A DNA stretch of 64,000 nucleotides from Denticeps clupeoides (lineage: Eukaryota; Chordata; Actinopteri; Clupeiformes; Denticipitidae): contig NC_041717.1 in the NCBI RefSeq assembly GCF_900700375.1, forward strand, positions 3,545,001 through 3,609,000. Reading direction: 5' to 3'. The notes below the pieces were generated by a model, which did no database searches, was not told where the DNA came from, and worked only from the letters and a program-made list of their open reading frames with translations. Below are positions 57,190 to 64,000 of the stretch, piece after piece (position 1 is the stretch's first letter; every line of letters starts with the position of its first letter). The translations under genes were made by a program, and so were the position numbers.

Positions 57190-59105
57190 TATGCAATTTA
57201 CATTTATGGCATTTGGCAGTTCTGGTTCACCAGGACTCACACCATGAATACAGTCGTTTTATTCCCTCTGATGTAGTTTTTTTTCTTGCATAAATCAGAC
57301 TACAAGAAAGTTAGTCTAAGTTTTCTCTAAAGAGAAAATACCTGGAGGAGAAGTTCATTTCACCAGCAAGACAGAGAACAGTCTAGATGAGTGTCTTCCT
57401 TTTACCTTCAGAGATGGAGGGACCAGGCGAGCAGTACTGGAGGCTCGGAGTATACGAGGTGCAGTGCGAGGTGTAATAAGGGCTGTGAGGTAGGATGGTG
57501 CTACTCCATGTTTGGCTTTGTAGGCCAGCATCAGTATTTGGAATCTGATGCGTGCAGCTACTGGGAGCCAGTGGAGGGAACGTACAGGGAGTGCAGAATT
57601 ATTAGGTAAAAGTATTTTGTCCACATCATCCTCTTCATGCATGTTGTCTTACTCCAAGCTGTATAGGCTTGAAAGCCTACTACCAATTAAGCATATTAGG
57701 TGATGTGCATCTCTGTAATGAGAAGGGGTGTGGTCAAATGACATCAACACCCTATATCAGGTGTGCATAATTATTAGGCAACTTCCTTTCCTTTGGCAAA
57801 ATGGGTCAAAAGAAGGACTTGACAGGCTCAGAAAAGTAAAAAATAGTGAGATATCTTGCAGAGGGATGCAGCACTCTTAAAATTGCAAAGCTTCTGAAGC
57901 GTGATCCTTAAACGATCAAGCATTTCATTCAAAATAGTCAACCGGGTCGCAAGAAGCGCATGGAAAAACCAAGGCGCAAAATAACTGCCCATGAACTGAG
58001 AAAAGTCAAGCGTGCAGCTGCCAAGATGCCACTTGCCACCAGTTTGGCCATATTTCAGAGCTGCAACATCACTGGAGTGCCCAAAAGCACAAGGTGTGCA
58101 GTACTCAGAGACATGGCCAAGGTAAGAAAGGCTGAAAGACGACCACCACTGAACAAGACACACAAGCTGAAACGTCAAGACTGGGCCAAGAAATATCTCA
58201 AGACTGATTTTTCTAAGGTTTTATGGACTGATGAAATGAGAGTGAGTCTTGATGGGCCAGATGGATGGGCCCGTGGCTGGATTGGTAAAGGGCAGAGAGC
58301 TCCCAGTCCTACTGCCAGTTTCTGGAAGACACCTTCTTCAAGCAGTGGTACAGGAAGTAGTCTGCATCCTTTAAGAAAAACATGATTTTCATGCAGGACA
58401 ATGCTCCATCACACGCGTCCAAGTACTCCACAGCGTGGCTGGCAAGAAAGGGTCTAAAAGAAGAAAAACTAATGACATGGCCTCCTTGTTCACCTGATCT
58501 GAACCCCATTGAGAACCTGTGGTCCTTCATCAAATGTGAGATTTACAAGGAGGGAAAACAGTACACCTCTCTGAACAGTGTCTGGGAGGCTGTGGTTGCT
58601 GCTGCACGCAATGTTGATGGTGAACAGATCAAAACACTGACAGAATCCATGGATGGCAGGCTTTTGAGTGTCCTTGCACAGAAAGGTGGCAATATTGGTC
58701 GCTGATTTGTTTTTGAATGTCAGAAACGTATATTTGTGAATGTGGAGATGTTATATTGGTTTCACTGGTAAAAATAAATAATTGAAATTGGTATATATTT
58801 GTTTTTTGTTAAGTTGCCTAATAATTATGCACAGTAATAGTCACCTGCATACACAGATATCCCCCTAAAATAGCTAAAAATACAAACAAACTAAAAACTT
58901 CTTCCAAAAACATTCAGCTTTGATATGAGTTTTTGGGTTAATTGAGAACATGGTGGTTGTTCAATAATAAAATTATTCCTCAAAAATACAACTTGCCTAA
59001 TAATTCTGCACTCCCTGTAGTAGAGGGGTGGTGTGGGAGAACTTGGGAAGGTGCCGCTGCTTTCTGTAGAAGTTGTAATGCTGTGGCAGGTGCCAAATAG
59101 TTACT
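57190..59105 (-). mobile_element. LINE 3' fragment (family C), split by a DD37E transposon
   Basis: The minus strand of 57355-57575 encodes the same [17 protein letters not shown] peptide as the fragment at 729-977, here with the preceding SLHWLPVAARIRFQILMLAYK segment typical of fish LINE ORF2 ends. LINE sequence resumes at 59018 after the Tc1/mariner element and runs to about 59105. Confidence 0.75.
57585..59017 (+). mobile_element. DD37E Tc1/mariner element (Traveler-like), inactive
   Basis: 1433 bp with inverted ends 'cagggagtgcagaattatta' and complement, each flanked by TA (57583-57584 and 59018-59019). The transposase begins at 57801 (MGQKKDLTGSEK), with an early stop at about 57837 and a second near 57909. 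Then the frame at 57960-58385 gives KVLWTDE (first catalytic Asp) and the frame at 58382-58705 gives FMQDNAPSH and PDLNPIENLW (second Asp and Glu). A stretch of about 60-70 residues is missing after GKGQRAPSP, followed by a frame change. Between the second Asp and the Glu there are exactly 37 residues, so this is the DD37E type and not DD34E. It cannot encode an active transposase. Confidence 0.9.
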
Positions 59106-59334
59106 GGCTGAAGATCTGATCATATAACAGCCCTACTGCTGCCAATGACGTCCCTGAATGCACGTCCCTGGTCCCACTGGGATCCCGATCATTTCTGCGC
59201 TTTGCAGAAAGGCACGCAAGCTGGGCATTCCTTCAACCACAGACTGTGCCAACATGCCTTGTCCATGGTGTGGCACTTTCTTAAGTTTAGACACATGTAA
59301 AATACATGACATGTAAAATACATGATGTGCCAAG
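59106..59334. other. Unassigned sequence between two LINE fragments
   Basis: Contains a direct duplication 'acatgtaaaatacatga' at about 59292-59323. No gene recognised. Confidence 0.4.
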
Positions 59335-59955
59335 TTTATGACCCTGTAATGGACTCAGCCATCTTTTATGGTGTGGTCTGCTGGGGAGGTAGCATCTCCG
59401 CTGGGGACAGAAAGAGGTTGAACAGGCTGATCTGGAGAGCCAGCTCTGTTCTAGGATACCCCCTGGACCCAGTGGAGGTGGTGAGTTACAGGAGAATGGT
59501 GGCTAAGCTGTCATCCCAACTGGACAACATCTCCCACCCCATGCAGGAGACCCTGACAGGACTGAGCAGCTCCTTCAGTGGCAGGCTACTGCACCCACTA
59601 TGTGGGAAGGAGAGGTTCAGAAGATCTTTTCTTCCAACCACTGTCAGACTCTATAACAAAGACCTCACAGTTGACCACACACACACAGACAAACACACAC
59701 AACTCAAATCATGTAATTATCAACTGTACAGGTGTACCCATTGCACTTTACCCATTACTTTTGCCATTGCATGTGTGTAGATCTCAATTGTACATTTGTA
59801 GATATATACATATACATATTAATTTTTTTTGCTGCTATTTACTATTTGCTATTTACTATTTGCTGCTATTACTTCTGTTTCTATCCACTTTCTGCCGTAA
59901 CAAATGCAATTTCCCACTTGTGGGACTAATAAAGGTTGATCTTATCTTATCTTTC
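59335..59955 (+). mobile_element. LINE 3' fragment (family E)
   Basis: The plus frame encodes AIFYGVVCWGGSISAGD, RLNRLIWRASSVLGYPLD, LSSSFSGRLLHPLC and RRSFLPTTVRLYN, the C-terminal end of a fish non-LTR ORF2. It ends with 'aaaggttgatcttatcttat', a short repeated 3' terminus. A second copy of this 3' end lies at 60695-60800. Confidence 0.78.
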
Positions 59956-60000
59956 CCTAAAAAATACAGTTGGTGCCATTTCTCCAGAATTCTCCAGGTT

Positions 60001-60006
60001 TTTATT
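60001..60006 (-). other. Candidate poly(A) signal of the UGT gene
   Basis: AATAAA on the minus strand about 90 bp past the UGT stop codon. Confidence 0.5.
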
Positions 60007-60093
60007 CAGTGACAGGCAGTATGAGAAATGAAACATGAAAATCACATGAAATCACCATGGGCAAGAGCAACAACAAAAAAAAGATTAAATTAT

Positions 60094-63093
60094 TCATTCT
60101 TTTTTATGCTTAGAGTTAAATGCTGAACAGCACAGTCGGATGCTAAATTTGCATATTTTAACGAAGATAAAGAGCACTACTCCCAGAATGGCCAACAGAA
60201 AGGCGAACACATCCAAACAGTGGTACTGATACCATGTGAGGTCATGGGCTTGTACCCTTAAATGTTTGGCCCCCTTGTTACGCATTAAAAATTCAATCCA
60301 GAACACTGCTTCCTCCAGTGGCTTAATGGGCCGGTCGTGATGAATTTTCGACAATCTCAACGCATTTTTCTTGTACCTGTGGATCAAATATATTGTAAAT
60401 TTTTTCCCATTCCAACCAACTCTTTGTAAGAATCATGAAATAATCCCTGGACTTTATATTTTTGTATTTCTTTAACATTTTTACAAGCTATGCCATCGCA
60501 AACTGGACTATGATCTATGGACCTGGCAGTAGTACCTTAACTAATAGATAAGATTAGAATATTTCACAGCACAACACAGTATATTTTTTTTATGTATGTA
60601 CTGATATTTTTAAAACTCACATCCACTATCTTTTTCCAAACTATGTAGTTGTATATTGAACTATTTTATTATAGATTCGGCATATTGTCAATGAAATTTT
60701 TTTTTTGCTGCACTAATCTTGTACTTTTCGCTTTCTGTCATGACAAATAAAAAATTCCCACTTGTGGGATTAATAAACAATCATCTTATCTTATCATCTC
60801 TTATCTGGTTATATATTACTTCAAATATGTATTCCTTAATTCCATTTTTCATATATAATCTAGGATGTAAGTAAATACATAAACATATTCTGCCTATTTT
60901 TTATAATCTTCACATTACACACACATTGTATAAGAATGATTTTATTTCAATTCTGATTTTAGAGGACCAAAACACTTACGAAGGGGTTCTGATCACAGCA
61001 TTTAGTGCTTCCACCAGGTCCTTGGTTTGCATGGTGTTGTAATCCATGATGACAGCTGCTCCTTTGGATTTCAGGTGCATCATGTTGTCCGGTTGGTCGG
61101 CAAACATGGGAATTCCCACCATAGGGACCCCGTGGTAAATAGCCTCATATATTCCATTGGTTCCACCATGCGTAATAAAAGCCTTCATTTTGGGGTGACC
61201 TGAATATCCAAAAAACATGGTCTGCATTTGGCCTCAAAGTAACAGATTTAGATTTTGAAAAAAAAACCTACCAAGAAGGTCATTCTGTGGGATCCAGTCA
61301 TAGATTCTGGTGTTTGGTGCAAGAGTGTCCGGCTTATCGCCACTGTGCCTCCAAAAGACCTGTTAAGCAAAGACAGAAACTACCAGGATGGTAGGGTGGT
61401 AGTAGCCTAGTAGGTAACACACTCACCTATGAACCAGAAGACCCAGGTTCAAATCCCACTTACTACCATCGTGTCCCTGAGCAAGACACTTAACCCTGAG
61501 TGTCTATTGTTTGTAAGTCGCTCTGGTTAAGGGTGTCTGGTAAATGACTTGACCATGAAACTGACTCTAAACTCATGCTGACATCATCTTCCCAACCACA
61601 TGTTAAATTTTTGTGACAAATAGGATGTGTATAAGTGTATTGTGGGTAAATGTATATAATAGCTTTCTGACTGATTTGAATTGGTGACATAGAAATCACT
61701 GAAATTCAAAAACCACAGTGAACCAACCTTCTGAGGGATCTGGCCCAGAGCGGAGGCGATCATGTTGCTCTTCTCTTTTGTGAGGTTCTTGATCATTGAT
61801 CCCAGGGTGAACGCCACAATGCCATCATCTCCTGAACTCTGTGCAAATTCCTCCATGTCCTGGTGAAGGTGTCGTTTCATTAATGATACGCAATTACTAC
61901 TACAAGTACTTCTGCAAATAAGACAAATAATGGTAATTTTTTTCATGCTGATTTACAGACTGCGCATCATTTTTTGGGTTTACCTTTGGTAATGGTTTGG
62001 CAGGCTTGCAGTGAATTCCTCCTACAAACTTAAAATTAGGAAGGAAAGGGTGGGGATACTCAAAGTCCCAGAAGGTCCTGATCAACCAGAGATCAGCCTT
62101 TCCCATTTGCTCACAGAACGATGTTGGCTTTCCTGTTAGAACATGAAGCGAGATTGTGCAGAACATGCATGTGACCAAAATATGCATTTCATCAATTTTC
62201 AAGCCACTTGTATGTTTGATAACCTTCTCCAGAAACCATATTTCAGGATTTGAAATGCTCATTCGAAAGATTCGAATACTGTGAAGAAACTGGGCACCGG
62301 TTTGGTTTATTAATTGACCAGAAATTTAACGAAGGCTTCAAATAGCAAATATCAGAGCTCTCAGCTCAGTCTTACCCAGAATTTCACTGAAATATGCATC
62401 ATAGCGCCTCCAGGTCAGGACAGCAAGGGCGTCCTGAGACATGTAGAACAGCAAGTTTAACAGTCTCTCGGTGAAGCTCATGTTGTCAGTCATTTTTACA
62501 ATGGCCGCTGGAACGAAGGACGGCGGCGCCGGAAGCTGGCCGCAGAGCCTCTCCATAACGTTGGCGATGGAGAAGCGCAGGGAGTAAACCAGGGGGATGT
62601 CCAGGATTTCTGCCACCAGCTCACTGCAGGCGAAAATTGGGTCGGCCAGCAGGACGTCGAACTTGCTCTTCCTCAGCTCTTCCATGAGGGAAGGCGACTT
62701 CAGTAATCCATCGCACATTCTCACGACAAGGCCCGTATCTTTGTCCATGAGCTTGTACAACTTCAGATAGATCTCCACGTAGCTCAGGTAGTCCATGTCG
62801 TGCAGGGAAAACTGCAGGAACTCGTCGAAAAACTCCTGCTGCTCCTCGTGTGTGATGGACACGTTGAACAAGTGGTGCTTGTAGCGGGAGTAGTCCTTGG
62901 GATTGATGAAGAGAGTAGCATTCTGGAACAAGACGGTGACGCCGTGGCCCTGGTCCACCAGGGAATCCAGGATGGGCTTCAGGTTGATCCAGTGGCTGCC
63001 CTCAGTGTGCCAGACCAAAACATTCCCGCCGTTCACGCTCTCTGCCGCACACAAGCACAGGAAGAGGCAGAGGAAGCCCTGCCTCGGCTTCAT
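60094..63093 (-). CDS. UDP-glucuronosyltransferase, UGT2-type
   Basis: Transfers glucuronic acid from UDP-glucuronate to lipophilic substrates in the ER lumen. Six exons: 63093-62376, 62132-61984, 61859-61728, 61359-61272, 61199-60980, 60376-60094 (718, 149, 132, 88, 220, 283 bp). Internal exon sizes match the mammalian UGT2 layout, and the sum gives 529 aa. The ATG at 63093 is chosen over one 15 codons upstream because [20 protein letters not shown] is then a clean signal peptide. Visible: GSHW with catalytic His34; ADPIFAC with Asp151 (same number as in UGT2B7); UGT signature [17 protein letters not shown] (370 onwards) with ADQPDN; C-terminal membrane helix ([18 protein letters not shown]); and the tail KHKKE, which fits a KxKxx ER-retrieval signal. 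It looks intact. The exact orthologue (ugt2a or ugt2b) is not resolved. Confidence 0.93.
60695..60800 (+). mobile_element. LINE 3' end (family E), in UGT intron 5
   Basis: 'acaaataaaaaattcccact', 'gtgggattaataaac', 'atcatcttatcttatc': the same terminus as 59880-59955. Only about 100 bp remain. Confidence 0.7.
61384..61548 (+). mobile_element. tRNA-derived SINE, family B, in UGT intron 3
   Basis: The only plus-oriented copy. It reads 'gtggtagtagcctagtaggt' (A-box region), 'cccaggttcaaatcccact' (B-box), 'gtccctgagcaagacactta', then 'gtaagtcgctctggttaagg'. The tRNA-like head is clear and defines the direction for the other copies. Confidence 0.85.
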
Positions 63094-64000
63094 CCTTGCG
63101 CACGGACTGCCGTGTGGCTCCACAGCTCTCCAGCCCATCCAGGGTTATGTAATCATTTACTTCAAATCTGGACCTTTGATCTACAGGATCAGGCTGATCA
63201 TTAGCAGTTTTCATATCAGTCCTGTATGTTCTCAATGCACCTACAGAAGAAATACACAGGGGACATTTCGCAAGCAGCCAAAGCAACTCACAAAATATCA
63301 CGAGATAATGTCACTCTCATCCATCTCTTTAAGGATCATTCTTACAATCTTCTTATAATCACAGTCACATGACCGGGTGCGGTCTACTGCACGTTAACAG
63401 GTTATCGCAAAAGCTAAACCTTTCATTTGCTCACCGTAGTTTTTTTTGCAACAGCCATGTATAAAATTGAACGTGTATTAAACATTAATGCGAGGCACTG
63501 GAGTCACAAAAATACGCCAAAGAGAGTCAAATTACGAGGTCAATTTGCCACGAAGCTAAGTGAGCGTTAACATCACCAAGGCCGTCTTACCCAACCTCGA
63601 TATGTTCGCCCTGGTGCTTCAGCCTAGTGCCCGTGACCCCAGCACACCAATGGCAACATTTCACGTTATAAAACGTCACAATTCCACACCCCCACTGTGG
63701 AACATGTCCAGCTTTACGTGATTCCAGATGCACAACGACACCTGCATGCTCGTTTTTTTCCTGGAGGGCTCTTTTATCAAAACCTTAGACCCTTCCATTT
63801 TGGGATTTAAAAACATATTTAATAATTATTCATGAAGGTCTGACAATAGAATAAAGGGGAAAAGGGTGTAAATGGGATTCATTCTTTAGACTAAAACGTC
63901 CTATAATTTGCTAAAACTATGACAAGTGTGTGAAAGAGAACCATTTGGAAAGTTACTCAAATTTTTAAAAAATAAAACTTGTCACTTTGACGGTAAATTA
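63094..64000. other. UGT upstream region, nothing else recognised
   Basis: Should contain the UGT promoter. No convincing TATA box or CpG island was identified. AT-rich towards the right edge; no repeat family member found. Confidence 0.4.

Noticed and set aside
60094-63093. UGT gene as UGT1 or UGT5 type
   Set aside because: Fish UGT5 genes have few introns and UGT1 has a different exon layout; the 149/132/88/220 internal exons are the UGT2 pattern.
62376-63138. UGT start at the upstream ATG (63138)
   Set aside because: It would put 15 polar residues before a perfect signal peptide; the ATG at 63093 fits the family.

Overview
The window is eukaryotic nuclear DNA from a bony fish, almost certainly a teleost. 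It has vertebrate split genes with GT-AG introns, dense dinucleotide and tetranucleotide microsatellites, many tRNA-derived SINE copies, Tc1/mariner elements, and LINE 3' ends typical of fish. The species cannot be fixed from sequence alone; the repeat mix would suit an otocephalan or clupeiform lineage, but that is a guess.

Layout, left to right. Eight host genes are recognised and all lie on the minus strand: ddr2 (collagen-receptor tyrosine kinase, 15 coding exons, last exon off the left edge), two ier3-like immediate-early genes (25.3 and 29.8-30.2 kb), tor4a (torsin-4A, 34.6-37.4 kb), rnf183 (membrane RING E3 ligase, 41.8-42.4 kb), wdr31 (WD-repeat protein, 46.3-49.8 kb), poli (DNA polymerase iota, 51.6-56.8 kb) and a six-exon UGT2-type UDP-glucuronosyltransferase (60.1-63.1 kb). 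For each multi-exon gene the splice sites were placed by hand. The summed exon lengths close the reading frame: ddr2 825 codons in the window, tor4a 406 aa, wdr31 343 aa, poli 636 aa, ugt2 529 aa.

Gene order carries information. Human DDR1-IER3, DDR2, and TOR4A/RNF183/WDR31 lie on 6p21, 1q23 and 9q, which belong to the MHC paralogon, so this stretch looks like a retained piece of that ancestral block. RNF183-WDR31 adjacency is the same as on human 9q32.

The most interesting signal is in the ier3-ier3-tor4a cluster. The basic/VLYP/hydrophobic core of both IER3 proteins is visibly homologous to the N-terminal exon of the neighbouring torsin, ending exactly at the exon boundary that precedes the torsin AAA+ domain. 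The first ier3 copy keeps a TATA box and a class II AU-rich element cluster in its 3'UTR. The second keeps the TATA box but has lost the AU-rich elements. An identical 28-bp sequence lies about 970 bp beyond each ier3 stop codon, in opposite orientations.

The gene-poor gaps (10.8-25.2, 26-29.8, 30.5-34.6, 37.4-41.8, 42.4-46.3 and 56.8-60 kb) hold mostly repeats: at least two SINE families, four kinds of LINE 3' remnant, a DD37E Tc1/mariner element inserted in a LINE, three copies of a short Tc1 derivative, an approximately 690-bp tetranucleotide array, and a near-perfect 37-bp-arm hairpin.
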